In this document: in pieces, positions 43,759 through 53,421 of the stretch
Layout: the number at the start of each line of letters is the position of its first letter
Position numbering within the stretch: the stretch's first letter is position 1
Source of the DNA: Paracidovorax citrulli
Lineage (GTDB): Bacteria > Pseudomonadota > Gammaproteobacteria > Burkholderiales > Burkholderiaceae_C
Reading direction: 5' to 3'
DNA: 64,000 bases
NCBI RefSeq assembly: GCF_900100305.1
Contig: NZ_FNEY01000008.1
Coordinates: forward strand, 1-64,000
Program-made: the position numbers and the translations under genes
Notes under the pieces: generated by a model
The model's input: the letters and a program-made list of their open reading frames with translations, nothing else
The model's database searches: none
Told to the model about the DNA's origin: nothing

Positions 43759-45246
43759 TCACGCCCACGACAGCGCCGACAGGTCGTTGGCGAAGATGGG
43801 CATGTCCTTCCACAGGCCCCGCAGGTTCCGGTTGGCCACCGTGGCCCATTGCGCCTGGTAGAGGAACGCGTGCACGCAGTCCTCCGCCAGCAGCCGCTGC
43901 GCATCGCCCAGCAGCCGGGCCCGGTCGGCGGGCTGGGCCGCGTTCCTGATCTGCTCGTAAAGCGCGTCGAACCGCGGCGAACGGTATCCCCAGTAGTAGT
44001 CGGGCTTGGCGAAATTGCCCAGATCGAAGGGCTCCACGTGGGAAATCAGCGTGAGGTCGTAGTTCCTGTTGGCATAGGTGCCGCTCAACCACTGCGCCCA
44101 TTCCACGTTCCTCGGCTTCGCCACGATGCCCACCTTGGCCAGCTGCGCCGCGATCACCTCGCCGCCCTGGCGCGCATAGGGCGTGGGGGGGAGCGTCATC
44201 GTGAGCTCGAGCGGCGTCTTCACGCCAGCCTCCGCCAGCAGCCGCCGGGCCTTGTCGGGGTCGTAGGGGTTGACTCCCGTGGTGTCCACGTAGCCGAACG
44301 CGCCCGGGACGTAATGGCTGCCGATGGGAACGCCCAACCCGTCCGCGCCGCCCTGGATCACCGCCTTGCGGTCGATCGCTGCCGCGATGGCCCGGCGCAC
44401 GCGCACATCGTCCAGGGGCTTGCGCTGGTTGTTGATCGCGAGGATGGTCTTGGCGCGGGAGCCGCTCACGATCACCTGGAAGCGCGGATTGGCCTTGAAC
44501 TGGGGCACGCTGCGCGGCGCCACGCGCGGGAACGCGTCCACGTCGCCCGCCATCAGGGCCGCCACCTGGGCGGCAGGATCGGAGATGAAGCGGAACACCG
44601 CGCGGCGGATCTTCGCCGTGCCCGGCGTGCGGTAGCCGTCCCACGCGGTCAGCGTGACGGACGCCCCCTGGCTCCAGGCCGTGAACTGGTAGGGCCCCGT
44701 GCCCACCGGCCGCACGCCGTTGCCCTCCGCACTCGTGGGCTCCACGATCGCGGCCGTGGCCTGGCCGAGCAGGAACAGCAGGTCCGGATCGGCTTCCTTG
44801 CTGGCGACGGTCACCGTGTGCTCGTCCACCACCTGCGCCGTGAGGTTCGCGAAGGTGCGCTTGTCCTTGTTGGTGCTTTTCTCCACGGCCGCACGGTCGA
44901 AGGAATACTTCACCGCCTCGGCATTGAACGCTGCGCCATTGTGGAATTTCACGCCCCGGCGCAGGTGGAAAGTGAGGGTCTTCAGGTCCGGGGAGATGTC
45001 CCATCGTTCCGCCAGCAGCGGGGAGGTACTGCCGTCGGGGTTGATCCGGGTCAGCGTCTCGAACACGTTGTAGAGCGTGATCTCGCCGATGGCCGATGCC
45101 GCACCAGACGTCGGATCCAGGCCCGGCGGCTCCAGCGTCATCGCCAGCACGACGGTGTCCTTCCGGGGCTGGGCCAGGGCGGGCAGCGGCAGTGCCAGCG
45201 GCGAGGCGGCAGCTGCGGCGAGGAGGGTGCGGCGGTCGATGGGCAT
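43759..45246 (-). CDS. ABC transporter periplasmic peptide-binding protein (family 5)
   Basis: The 495-residue solute-binding protein has a twin-arginine-like or Sec signal (MPIDRRTLLAAAAASPLALP, ending ALAQ). The family 5 blocks are EPPGLDPTSGAASAIGEITL, FHLRRGVKFHNGAAFNAEAV, VGTGPYQFTAW, and a C-terminal YWGYRSPRFDAL. Such proteins bind dipeptides, oligopeptides, glutathione or nickel chelates. It is the last gene of the oppB-C-D-F-like operon, which is unusual since the binding protein is often first, and is separated from the ATPase gene by a HipA relic. Confidence 0.9.
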   Translation of the reverse strand: MPIDRRTLLAAAAASPLALPLPALAQPRKDTVVLAMTLEPPGLDPTSGAASAIGEITLYNVFETLTRINPDGSTSPLLAERWDISPDLKTLTFHLRRGVKFHNGAAFNAEAVKYSFDRAAVEKSTNKDKRTFANLTAQVVDEHTVTVASKEADPDLLFLLGQATAAIVEPTSAEGNGVRPVGTGPYQFTAWSQGASVTLTAWDGYRTPGTAKIRRAVFRFISDPAAQVAALMAGDVDAFPRVAPRSVPQFKANPRFQVIVSGSRAKTILAINNQRKPLDDVRVRRAIAAAIDRKAVIQGGADGLGVPIGSHYVPGAFGYVDTTGVNPYDPDKARRLLAEAGVKTPLELTMTLPPTPYARQGGEVIAAQLAKVGIVAKPRNVEWAQWLSGTYANRNYDLTLISHVEPFDLGNFAKPDYYWGYRSPRFDALYEQIRNAAQPADRARLLGDAQRLLAEDCVHAFLYQAQWATVANRNLRGLWKDMPIFANDLSALSWA

Positions 45247-45280
45247 GGGCGGTGTGTCTCCGGTGGGTCCGGGTGCGTTT

Positions 45281-45556
45281 TTACACCACGTGGCGCATTC
45301 CACCATGCTGCCCGGCGTCGCCAGGCCGGTCCGACACCGTCACCCCGGCGCCCCCGAGCCGGTCGTCGCCCGCGAACGGCAGCATCTCCAGGATCGACAG
45401 ACGCGCCGGGCGGTCGATATGGCGGATGACGCGCTCGCCCCAGCGGTCAGGCCGGGCATCGACGATGGCGCCCGGCAGGATGGGCAGATCCTCGCTCAAC
45501 GGACAGGGGCGGCCAGGTCCGCGAGCCCTTGCGCCTGGTGGATCAGCCACAGCCAC
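45281..45556 (-). pseudogene. HipA-like toxin kinase N-terminal relic
   Basis: The minus strand encodes LSEDLPILPGAIVDARPDRW, GERVI, LSILEMLPFAGDDRLG and GAGVTVS, which recall the N-terminal domain of HipA-family Ser/Thr kinases (PDRWG and DDRLGAL motifs). The catalytic part and any HipB antitoxin are missing. It occupies most of the 319-bp space between oppF-like and binding-protein genes. It is therefore probably a fragment of a lost or broken toxin-antitoxin locus. Nothing else is seen in the gap. Confidence 0.5.
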
Positions 45557-45565
45557 ATCACATAT

Positions 45566-46435
45566 CTATGAATACGAAGCACTGCCCTCCTGCCCGGACG
45601 CCACCCGGGGAACGGCTGCCACCAGTTCCCGGGTATAGGGATGCCCGGGTGACCGGAACAGCACGTCCGGCGTTCCCCGCTCCACGATGCGGCCTTCCCT
45701 GAGCACCACGACCTCGTCGCACAGGTGGCGCACCACGGCCAGGTCGTGGCTGATGAGCAGCAGGGAGAGCCCGGCCTGCTCCTGCAGGTCCTGCAGCAGG
45801 TTCAGGACCTGGGCCTGCACCGAGACGTCGAGCGCGCTCACCGGTTCGTCGGCCACGACCAGGGCCGGGCGGGTGATGATGGCCCGCGCGATCGCGATGC
45901 GCTGGCGCTGGCCCCCGGAAAACTCGTGCGGATACTTGCCCGCATCGGATGGGCGCAGGCCCACCTGGGCCAGCACTTCGGCCACGCGCTCGCGCTGCTG
46001 CGGGCGGGGCAGGCCCGCCAGCGCCGCCAGTGGCTCGGCCACGATGCGCTCCACGGTCATGCGCGGATCCAGCGAACCATACGGGTCCTGGAACACCATC
46101 TGCACGTCGCGCCGTGCCGCGCGCAGGCCCGCCGCGCCGAGCGCGTGCAGATCGCGCCCCCGCAGCAGCACCTGGCCCGCGGTCGGCGTGTCCAGCGCCA
46201 TCACGAGCCGCGCCAGCGTGGACTTGCCCGAGCCCGATTCGCCCACCACACCCAGGCTGCGGCCCGGCGCCAGCGCGAAATCCACGCCGTCCAGCGCCCG
46301 GAAGCGGGGTGCCGGAGTCCACAGGCGCTCGCGCGGCAGCGGATAGTCGCGCACCAGGCCGCGCACTTCCAGCAGCGGTGCCGGCAGGTCGTCCGCCTCC
46401 GCCGCAGCGCGGCCCGGGGCATGCTGCCCGCTCAC
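45566..46435 (-). CDS. Dipeptide/oligopeptide ABC transporter ATP-binding protein (OppF/DppF type)
   Basis: The 289-residue ATPase shows Walker A GVVGESGSGKSTLAR, Q-loop QMVFQDPYGSLDPR, signature FSGGQRQRIAIARA, Walker B LVVADEPVSALD and a switch His in LLISHDLAVV. The C-terminal GTPDVLFRSPGHPYTREL is the OppF/DppF tail. It pairs with the OppD-type ATPase encoded just upstream, overlapping it by four bases. It powers uptake through the two permeases of this operon. Confidence 0.93.
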   Translation of the reverse strand: MSGQHAPGRAAAEADDLPAPLLEVRGLVRDYPLPRERLWTPAPRFRALDGVDFALAPGRSLGVVGESGSGKSTLARLVMALDTPTAGQVLLRGRDLHALGAAGLRAARRDVQMVFQDPYGSLDPRMTVERIVAEPLAALAGLPRPQQRERVAEVLAQVGLRPSDAGKYPHEFSGGQRQRIAIARAIITRPALVVADEPVSALDVSVQAQVLNLLQDLQEQAGLSLLLISHDLAVVRHLCDEVVVLREGRIVERGTPDVLFRSPGHPYTRELVAAVPRVASGQEGSASYS

Positions 46436-47502
46436 CGCCGTGCCTCCGCCGCCTCTGCTGTCTGTGCCGCCTCCACGGCCTCCAGCCGGATGCAGCGCGC
46501 ATGGTGCGCCGGCCCCACCTCCACAGGCACCGGCAAGCCGGCGTCGCAGTCCGCCACCGTGAACGCGCAGCGGCCCGCGAACGGGCAGCCCGGCGGCAGC
46601 GCGCCGATCTCCGGCACCGTGCCGGGAATGGTCGGCAGCCTCGCCCGGCTGCCTCCGGCCGCGCTTCCGGCTTCTTCCGTCCAGCGCGGCCGCGCAGCGA
46701 ACAGCCCATGGGTGTAGGGATGGGCGCGGTGCGCGAACACCTCGCGCGTCGGGCCGTCCTCGACCACGCTGCCGCCGTACATCACCAGTACCCGTTCCAC
46801 GTTCTGCGCGACCACGCCCAGATCGTGCGAGATCAGCACCAGCGCCATGCCCCGCTCGGCCACGAGCCCCGCGATCAGTTCCAGGATCTGGCGCTGCACG
46901 GTGGCATCCAGCGCGGTCGTCGGCTCGTCGGCGATCAGCACGTCCGGCCCGCAGGCCAGCGCCATCGCGATGGTGATGCGCTGGCGCTGCCCGCCCGAAA
47001 ATTCATGGGGATAGGCGTCGAAGCGCTGCGCTGCCCGCGGTATGCCCACGCGGTCCAGCAATGCCACCGCCCGCGCGCGCGCCTCGGCCCGCGCCATGCC
47101 GAGATGGCGCCGCAGCGGCTCGGCCACCTGCGCGCCGATGGTGTGCACGGGGTTGAGCGCCGTCATTGGCTCCTGGAACACCATCGCGATGCGCCGCCCG
47201 CGCAGGCGCGCCAGTCCGGCGTCGGGCATGTCCAGCAGCTCCTGGCCGTCGAAGCGCACGCGGCCCGTGGCCCGGGCGCCCTCGGGCAGCAGCCCCATGA
47301 GCGCCATCGCGGTGAGCGACTTCCCGCAGCCCGACTCGCCCACCAGGCCGATCGTGCCGCCGCGTGCGAGCGTGAAATCCACCCCGCGCACCGCTCGCGC
47401 CATGCCGTGGCGGGTGGGCAGGTCCACCTGGAGGCCGCGCACCTCGAGCAGGGCGCCCGGAGTGGTTGAAGGGGCGGGGGGGAGGAACTTCCCGGAAGTC
47501 AC
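46432..47502 (-). CDS. Dipeptide/oligopeptide ABC transporter ATP-binding protein (OppD/DppD type)
   Basis: The 356-residue ATPase shows Walker A LVGESGCGKSLTAM, Q-loop AMVFQEPMTALNPV, signature FSGGQRQRITIAMA and Walker B VLIADEPTTALD. The OppD-type C-terminal Cys motif reads LPPGCPFAGRCAF, found in this class as an iron-sulfur-like or structural cluster. The start is the GTG at 47502, preceded by AGAAGG at good spacing; a longer in-frame opening upstream overlaps oppC. It ends four bases inside the next ATPase gene. Confidence 0.92.
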   Translation of the reverse strand: MTSGKFLPPAPSTTPGALLEVRGLQVDLPTRHGMARAVRGVDFTLARGGTIGLVGESGCGKSLTAMALMGLLPEGARATGRVRFDGQELLDMPDAGLARLRGRRIAMVFQEPMTALNPVHTIGAQVAEPLRRHLGMARAEARARAVALLDRVGIPRAAQRFDAYPHEFSGGQRQRITIAMALACGPDVLIADEPTTALDATVQRQILELIAGLVAERGMALVLISHDLGVVAQNVERVLVMYGGSVVEDGPTREVFAHRAHPYTHGLFAARPRWTEEAGSAAGGSRARLPTIPGTVPEIGALPPGCPFAGRCAFTVADCDAGLPVPVEVGPAHHARCIRLEAVEAAQTAEAAEARR

Positions 47503-47519
47503 TGGCGGACCTTCTTCGT

Positions 47520-48407
47520 TCAGCGGCGGCGCGCCAGGCGTGGATCGAGCAGGTCGCGCAGCCCGTCGCCCAGCAGGTTCAATCCCAGCACCGCCAGCGC
47601 GATCGCCAGCCCGGGCCACACGGCCAGCAGGGGCGCCTGGAACATCAGCGTCTGCGCCTCGCTCAGCATCCGGCCCCAGGAGGGCTGCGGCGGCTGCGTG
47701 CCCAGGCCCAGGTAGGAGAGGGCGGCCTCGGCCAGGATCGCCAGCGCGAACTGGATCGTCGCCTGCACGGTCAGCACGGCGGCGATGTTGGGCAGCACAT
47801 GCTCCAGCGTGATGCGCCAGGGGCCCTTGCCGCACGCGCGCGCCGCCAGCACGTACTCCCGCGCCCAGACAGCCTTGGCCGAGGCGCGCGCCACGCGCGC
47901 GAAGGTCGGGATGTTGAAGATGCCGATGGCGATGATCGAATTCACCACGCCGGCACCCCAGACGGCGGTCAGCATGATGGCCGAGAGGATCGCGGGAAAC
48001 GCGAATGTGAAATCCGCCAGGCGCATCACGGCTTCTTCGACCCAGCCCCGCCGGGCCGCGGCCAGCAGCCCGAGTGCCGTGCCGGCCGTGAGCCCGATGC
48101 CTACCGCGATCACGCCCACCAGGATCGAATTGCGCGCGCCCACGAGCAGCAGTGAGGCCACGTCGCGTCCATACGCATCCGTGCCCAGCCAGTGCGCGGC
48201 TCCGGGCGGCAGGAGGGCCGATCCCATGTCCATGTCGTAGGGCGACCCGGGCGTCCACGCGAAGGACAGCCCCGCCGCCAGCACCATCACCAGTGTCAGC
48301 GCGGCGCCGAGGGCGAAGCTGGGATGCCGCAGGGCGCGACGCAGCCCGTCCGCTGCCATGGCGGGCCGGGTGGCGGCAGGCTCGGGGGCGCGGAGCGGCG
48401 TGCGCAT
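47520..48407 (-). CDS. Dipeptide/oligopeptide ABC transporter permease (OppC/DppC type)
   Basis: The 295-residue permease has an N-terminal transmembrane segment, the OppC_N region with HWLGTDAYGRDVASLLLVGA, and the EAA-type coupling loop EYVLAARACGKGPWRITLEH. It ends LLGDGLRDLLDPRL. It forms the pore with the OppB-type protein. The start ATG overlaps the stop of the oppB-type gene by one base (TGATG), so the two are coupled. Confidence 0.93.
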   Translation of the reverse strand: MRTPLRAPEPAATRPAMAADGLRRALRHPSFALGAALTLVMVLAAGLSFAWTPGSPYDMDMGSALLPPGAAHWLGTDAYGRDVASLLLVGARNSILVGVIAVGIGLTAGTALGLLAAARRGWVEEAVMRLADFTFAFPAILSAIMLTAVWGAGVVNSIIAIGIFNIPTFARVARASAKAVWAREYVLAARACGKGPWRITLEHVLPNIAAVLTVQATIQFALAILAEAALSYLGLGTQPPQPSWGRMLSEAQTLMFQAPLLAVWPGLAIALAVLGLNLLGDGLRDLLDPRLARRR

Positions 48408-49369
48408 CAGAGACCGCTCGCTTTCACGCGGGGATCGATCGCCGCGTAGAGCAGGTCCACGGCGAAGTTCACCACGATCACCATGGCCGCCAGCAGCATC
48501 ACGCAGTTGCGCACCACGACGAGGTCGCGGTTCGCGATCGACTGGAAGATCAGCCGGCCCAGCCCCGGCAGGTAGAAGACGTTTTCCACGACGATCGTGC
48601 CGGCCAGCAGGTTCGCGAACTGCAGCCCCATGACGGTGACCACGGGAATCATCGCGTTGCGCAGCACGTGGCCCCAGAGCGCCGAGCGCCGCGACAGGCC
48701 CTTGGCCCGGGCCGTGCGCACGAAATCCTCGCGCAGCACCTCCAGCACCGCGGAGCGCGTGATGCGCGCGAGGATGGCGGCCTGCACCACCGCCAGCGAC
48801 ACTGCGGGCAGCAGCAGCGCCTGCAGCGCCGCGAGCGGACTGCCGCCCGATGCTTCCGTCCAGCCGGGAAACCCCCCCGCCGAGAACCACTGCAGCTTCA
48901 CCGAGAACAGCAGGATCAGCAGGATCGCGAACCAGAAATTGGGGATCGCGATGCCGATCTGCGCCAGCCCCATCACCCCCACGTCGCCCCAGCGGCGATG
49001 GCGGGATGCCGCGTACACCCCCGCCAGCAGCGCGAGCACGGTCGTGATCGCCATCGCCATCACCGCCAGCGGCACCGTCAGCGCCAGGCGCTCCAGGACC
49101 AGGTCGCGCACGGGCGTGCCGTAGGCCAGGCTGGTTCCCATGTCGCCCGACAGCAGGCCGCCGATCCACTGCACGTAGCGCAGCGGCGCGGGCTGGTCCA
49201 GGCCCAGCCGGGCGGCCAGAGCCTCCACCGCCTCGGGAGACGCGTCGGGGCCCATCATTACCTGCGCGGCATTGCCGGGCAGGATCTCCAGCACCAGGAA
49301 CACGACCACCGACGCCCCGGCGAGGGTGGCGGCGAACGTGAGCAGGCGCTTGAAAAGGAACGGTCCCAT
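48407..49369 (-). CDS. Dipeptide/oligopeptide ABC transporter permease (OppB/DppB type)
   Basis: The 320-residue permease begins GPFLFKRLLTFAATLAGASV and carries DMGTSLAYGTPVRDLVLERL, IGIAIPNFWFAILLILLFSV and the coupling loop EVLREDFVRTARAKGLSRRS, all typical of DppB/OppB. It is the first gene of the operon. The ribosome-binding site is weak. The start at 49369 begins the conserved N-terminus; an earlier in-frame ATG would give a non-conserved extension. The 178 bp to the divergent ferredoxin must hold both promoters. Confidence 0.93.
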   Translation of the reverse strand: MGPFLFKRLLTFAATLAGASVVVFLVLEILPGNAAQVMMGPDASPEAVEALAARLGLDQPAPLRYVQWIGGLLSGDMGTSLAYGTPVRDLVLERLALTVPLAVMAMAITTVLALLAGVYAASRHRRWGDVGVMGLAQIGIAIPNFWFAILLILLFSVKLQWFSAGGFPGWTEASGGSPLAALQALLLPAVSLAVVQAAILARITRSAVLEVLREDFVRTARAKGLSRRSALWGHVLRNAMIPVVTVMGLQFANLLAGTIVVENVFYLPGLGRLIFQSIANRDLVVVRNCVMLLAAMVIVVNFAVDLLYAAIDPRVKASGL

Positions 49370-49482
49370 GGAGAGGCGGTCGGGGGCGTGGGCGGAAAGG
49401 CGCAGCATAGCGGCAAACACGCCGGGGCCTTCCGAGGCCGGAGGCCGCCGGCCCCTGGCACGGCATGGGGATGGCGGGCTGG

Positions 49483-49841
<359 letters not shown>

Positions 49842-49874
49842 CGCGCGGGGCCGTGCACCGCGGCGCGAACCCGC

Positions 49875-50516
49875 CTACTGGTCGCCAGGAGCCGCAGGCG
49901 CGTCCACCGGTGCCGCAGCCGGCCGTGGGGGCTTGGGCCGCGGCGGCTTGGTCGTGTGCACCAGCAGCGTGGCCTTGTCCATGTCTCCGGCCAGCATGGC
50001 GGGCGCGGCCTTCAGGGAGTGGGCAATGCTGTCCTCGATCAGCGTGCGGTGGTCGGGCGACGGCTTCTTGAGCACCCAGTTCGCCACCTCGGCCTTCACG
50101 CCCGGGTGCCCGATCCCGATGCGCAGGCGCCAGTAATCCGGCGAGCCCAGCTGGGCGTGGATGTCGCGCAGGCCGTTGTGCCCGGCGTGGCTGCCGCCAC
50201 GCTTGAGCTTGGCCTGTCCCGGCAGGATGTCCAGCTCATCGTGTGCCACCAGGATTTCCTGCGGCTGGATCTTGAAGAAGCGGGCCAGTGCGGCCACCGA
50301 CTTGCCCGAGAGGTTCATGAAGGTCTGCGGCTGCAGCAGCCACACGCTCTGCCCGTTCACGTTCGCCCGGGCGACCAGCCCGTGATAGGCCCGCTCCGGC
50401 ACGAGGTGCACCTTCAGGTCGCGGGCCAGCCCGTCGATCCACCAGAAGCCCGCGTTGTGCCGCGTGGCGTCGTAATCCGGCCCGGGGTTGCCCAGGCCCA
50501 CAAACAGTTTGATCAT
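49875..50516 (-). CDS. pth: Peptidyl-tRNA hydrolase
   Basis: The 213-residue enzyme recycles peptidyl-tRNA that drops off ribosomes. The active site is seen in [20 protein letters not shown] (catalytic His), [12 protein letters not shown] (Asn) and [12 protein letters not shown] (Asp). A Pro/Lys-rich C-terminal tail of about 25 residues extends past the usual end (about 195). It lies downstream of rplY, a conserved prs-rplY-pth order, but an intrinsic terminator stands between rplY and pth. Confidence 0.95.
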   Translation of the reverse strand: MIKLFVGLGNPGPDYDATRHNAGFWWIDGLARDLKVHLVPERAYHGLVARANVNGQSVWLLQPQTFMNLSGKSVAALARFFKIQPQEILVAHDELDILPGQAKLKRGGSHAGHNGLRDIHAQLGSPDYWRLRIGIGHPGVKAEVANWVLKKPSPDHRTLIEDSIAHSLKAAPAMLAGDMDKATLLVHTTKPPRPKPPRPAAAPVDAPAAPGDQ

Positions 50517-50555
50517 GGTGCGCGCGATTATCCGGGGAGCGCCGGCAGGCGCCCC

Positions 50556-50594
50556 AAAAAGCAACGGCCCACGCGCTCGGAAGCGGTGGGCCGT
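50556..50594 (-). terminator. Intrinsic terminator after rplY
   Basis: On the minus strand ACGGCCCAC (50586-50594) pairs with GTGGGCCGT (50564-50572), a perfect 9-bp stem, followed after three bases by five T residues. It stands 52 bases after the rplY stop and 40 bases before the pth start. Confidence 0.75.
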
Positions 50595-50645
50595 GGCCGG
50601 CGAGGGCGGCCCGCGGGCGGGCAGCTTTCGGTCAGCGGGCAGGAA

Positions 50646-51278
50646 TTACTTCTTGCCCTTCTTGGCGGGAGCGGGAGCCGGTGCGGCAGCGCCTTCGGCC
50701 GGAGCCTCGACTTCGGCCACCGGGGGCACCACGGACACCAGCACGGGGTTCTGCTGGCCACCGCGCACCACGGGGGACACGCCGCGGGGCAGCTTGATGT
50801 CCTTCAGGTGCAGCGAACGGCCCTTTTCCAGCTTGCTCAGGTCCACGTTGATGAACTCGGGCAGGTCGGAGGGCATGCAGGACACGTCCAGTTCGGTCGC
50901 CACGGGGTTGACCATGCACTTGTCGATCTTCACGGCCGGGGACTCTTCGGCGCCCGTGAAGTGCAGCGGCACCTTCATGTGCAGCTTGGTCTTCTCGTCC
51001 ACGCGCTGGAAGTCGATGTGCAGGACCAGTTGCTTGTACGGGTGGTACTGCACGTCGCGCAGCAGCACCTTGCTGGTCTTGCCGGCCAGTTCCATGTCCA
51101 GCACGCTGGAGTGGAAGGCTTCCTTCTTCAGGGCGTGCCACAGGGCGTTGTGGTCCACCTCGATGAGTTGGGGTTCGGCGGAACCGCCATAGACGATGCC
51201 GGGCGTCTTGCCCGAATTGCGCAGACGGCGGCTCGCACCCGTACCTTGCTTTGCGCGCTCAAAAGCGACGAAGTTCAT
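50646..51278 (-). CDS. rplY: 50S ribosomal protein L25 / general stress protein Ctc
   Basis: The 210-residue protein is of the long (TL5/Ctc) type: an N-terminal 5S rRNA-binding L25 domain ([20 protein letters not shown]), a C-terminal beta domain ([20 protein letters not shown]) and an Ala/Pro/Lys tail. It binds 5S rRNA in the large subunit. It follows prs in the operon with a 165-bp gap containing a strong hairpin. Confidence 0.95.
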   Translation of the reverse strand: MNFVAFERAKQGTGASRRLRNSGKTPGIVYGGSAEPQLIEVDHNALWHALKKEAFHSSVLDMELAGKTSKVLLRDVQYHPYKQLVLHIDFQRVDEKTKLHMKVPLHFTGAEESPAVKIDKCMVNPVATELDVSCMPSDLPEFINVDLSKLEKGRSLHLKDIKLPRGVSPVVRGGQQNPVLVSVVPPVAEVEAPAEGAAAPAPAPAKKGKK

Positions 51279-51374
51279 GTTTCACTCCTGTGGGGGCCTG
51301 CCGCGACCAGCGGGCCCTGCGTTGACAAAGACCCGCGCCGTCAAGGCCGCGGGCCGTAAAGGTTCCCGAACGCG

Positions 51375-51396
51375 CAAGCCTCCCGAAGGAGGCTTG
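51375..51396 (-). other. Intercistronic TTCG-loop hairpin between prs and rplY
   Basis: On the minus strand a perfect 9-bp stem CAAGCCTCC/GGAGGCTTG closes a TTCG loop, a class of very stable tetraloop. There is no T-run, so it is more likely an RNA processing or stability element than a terminator. Confidence 0.6.
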
Positions 51397-51443
51397 GCAT
51401 CGACTGCCCCGCTGGAAGGCGGGAGCAGGGGAGGATGGAATCC

Positions 51444-52403
51444 TCAGTCCGAGAACAGGCTCATCACCGACTCTCCCTTGGCGATGCGCTGGATCGTCTC
51501 GGCGATCAGCGGCGCCACGGAGAGCTGGCGAATCTTGGTGCATCCCTTGCCGGCTTCGCTCAGGGGGATGGTGTTGGTGACGACCACCTCGTCGAGCGCG
51601 TCGCCCTGGGAGATGCGGTCGATGGCGGGGCCCGAGAAGATCGGGTGCGTGCAATAGGCGTACACCTTCTTGGCACCGCGCTCCTTGAGGACCTCGGCCG
51701 CCTTCACGAGGGTGCCTGCCGTGTCGATCATGTCGTCCATGATCACGCAGTTGCGGCCTTCCATCTCGCCGATCACGTGCATCACTTCCGAGACGTTGGC
51801 CTTCGGGCGGCGCTTGTCGATGATGGCGAGATCGCAGCCGAGCTGCTTGGCCAGCGCACGCGCACGCACCACGCCGCCGACATCGGGCGACACGACGATG
51901 AGGTCTTCGTAGTTCTTCTGGCGCAGGTCGCCGAGCAGCACGGGCGACGCGTAGATGTTGTCCACGGGGATGTCGAAGAAGCCCTGGATCTGGTCGGCGT
52001 GCAGGTCCATGGTCAGCACGCGGGCGACGCCGACGGCCTGCAGCATGTTGGCCACGACCTTGGCCGATATCGGCACGCGCGTGGAACGCGGGCGGCGGTC
52101 CTGGCGGGCATAGCCGAAGTAGGGGATCACGGCACTGATGCGCTCGGCGGATGCGCGCTTGAGCGCATCGACCATGATCAGCAGTTCCATGAGGTTCTCG
52201 TTCGTGGGGGCGCAGGTGGACTGCACCACGAACACGTCGCGGGCACGGACGTTTTGCTTGATTTCCACGGTGACTTCCCCGTCGGAGAAGCGTGCCACGT
52301 CGATGGCGCCGAGGCTCGTGCCGAGATGCCGGGCGATATCAGCGGCCATGCCTGGATTGGCATTGCCGGTGAAAACCATGAAGTCGGGGTGATTGGCTTG
52401 CAT
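51444..52403 (-). CDS. prs: Ribose-phosphate pyrophosphokinase (PRPP synthetase)
   Basis: The 319-residue enzyme makes PRPP from ribose-5-phosphate and ATP. Seen are [15 protein letters not shown], the flexible loop [16 protein letters not shown], the metal site [16 protein letters not shown], and the PRPP loop [12 protein letters not shown]. The start at 52403 begins the conserved [16 protein letters not shown]; the open frame continues upstream through the tRNA. It follows the tRNA-Gln gene by 44 bp and may be read from the same transcript. Confidence 0.96.
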   Translation of the reverse strand: MQANHPDFMVFTGNANPGMAADIARHLGTSLGAIDVARFSDGEVTVEIKQNVRARDVFVVQSTCAPTNENLMELLIMVDALKRASAERISAVIPYFGYARQDRRPRSTRVPISAKVVANMLQAVGVARVLTMDLHADQIQGFFDIPVDNIYASPVLLGDLRQKNYEDLIVVSPDVGGVVRARALAKQLGCDLAIIDKRRPKANVSEVMHVIGEMEGRNCVIMDDMIDTAGTLVKAAEVLKERGAKKVYAYCTHPIFSGPAIDRISQGDALDEVVVTNTIPLSEAGKGCTKIRQLSVAPLIAETIQRIAKGESVMSLFSD

Positions 52404-52447
52404 GCGAGACCCAGCAGTCTGAAGTAAATGCCCGAAGCGGAAAGCTT

Positions 52448-52524
52448 TGGCAGGGGAAGAAGGATTCGAACCTTCGCATGCCGGAATCAAAATCCGGTGC
52501 CTTAACCAGCTTGGCGACTCCCCT
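52448..52524 (-). tRNA. tRNA-Gln (anticodon TTG)
   Basis: The 77-base gene folds into a full cloverleaf on the minus strand: acceptor AGGGGAG paired with TTCCCCT, anticodon stem CCGGA/TCCGG with loop TTTTGAT giving anticodon TTG, and T-arm GTTCGAATC. The CCA end is encoded (52448-52450) and the discriminator is G, as in tRNA-Gln. It reads CAA (and CAG by wobble). It lies between ispE and prs, a conserved place in beta-proteobacteria. Confidence 0.95.
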
Positions 52525-52555
52525 ACACAGGTTGACTGCCTGATGGCAATCCACC

Positions 52556-53413
52556 TCAATCTTCATCTGCTGCCCACCCTGCTAGGGGGTGGAGCCTCAG
52601 ATTATCACATACTTTTGCCCTCCATCCGGTGGGCAGATCGAATAAATCGATCGCATGTGTCATTTGCGCAAACACCGCACTTCCCGAGCCGGTCATTCGT
52701 GCCTGCAATCCCTTGTGCTCCAGCCAGCGGATGGCTTCGGAGACCTCGGGGCAGAGCGTTTCTGCGACCGGCTGCAGAACGTTCTTACCAAATTGGTAGT
52801 GTGCTGCAGCAAAGCCTGAGATTGTAGCACGCTCTGAATTGCGTTCCAGCGAAGGAGACGAAAAAATCGATTTCGTATCCAGTCCGGCTTCGGGCTTGAC
52901 CACCACGAACCGGCTCTGCGGCAGCGCGTGCACGTTCTCGAGCGGCATGATTGTCTCACCGATTCCCTCGACCCAGGCGTTCCTGCCGCGCAAGAAGAAG
53001 GGAATGTCGGCCCCGAGCGACAGTCCGATGCGCTCGAGCGCCGTGCGGCCCAGGCCCAGCCCCCAGAGCCGGTTGAGGGCGAGCAGCGTGGTCGCCGCGT
53101 CCGAAGAGCCGCCGCCCATCCCGGCCTGCGCTGGGATGGACTTCTCCAGGACGATGTGCGCACCCTGCCGCGTGCCCGTGGCCGCCTGCAGCGCGCGGGC
53201 CGCGCGCGTGCAGAGGTCGTCGGCAGGCAGCCCGGCGCCCATGTCTTCCCGGCTGATTCCGCCGTCCGGGCGCAACTCGATATGCAGCGTGTCGCACCAG
53301 TCGATCAGCATGAAGACCGACTGCAGCAGGTGGTAGCCGTCGGGCCTGCGCCCGGTGATGTGCAGGAACAGGTTGAGCTTGGCCGGGGCAGGCAGGTCGT
53401 GGAGCGTGCGCAT
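52556..53413 (-). CDS. ispE: 4-diphosphocytidyl-2-C-methyl-D-erythritol kinase
   Basis: The 285-residue GHMP kinase phosphorylates CDP-methylerythritol in the MEP isoprenoid pathway. Seen are [21 protein letters not shown] at the start, the ATP loop [18 protein letters not shown] and the C-terminal [10 protein letters not shown]. It lies nine bases downstream of lolB on the same strand and is followed by the tRNA-Gln gene. Confidence 0.95.
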   Translation of the reverse strand: MRTLHDLPAPAKLNLFLHITGRRPDGYHLLQSVFMLIDWCDTLHIELRPDGGISREDMGAGLPADDLCTRAARALQAATGTRQGAHIVLEKSIPAQAGMGGGSSDAATTLLALNRLWGLGLGRTALERIGLSLGADIPFFLRGRNAWVEGIGETIMPLENVHALPQSRFVVVKPEAGLDTKSIFSSPSLERNSERATISGFAAAHYQFGKNVLQPVAETLCPEVSEAIRWLEHKGLQARMTGSGSAVFAQMTHAIDLFDLPTGWRAKVCDNLRLHPLAGWAADED

Positions 53414-53421
53414 GGATCGGG

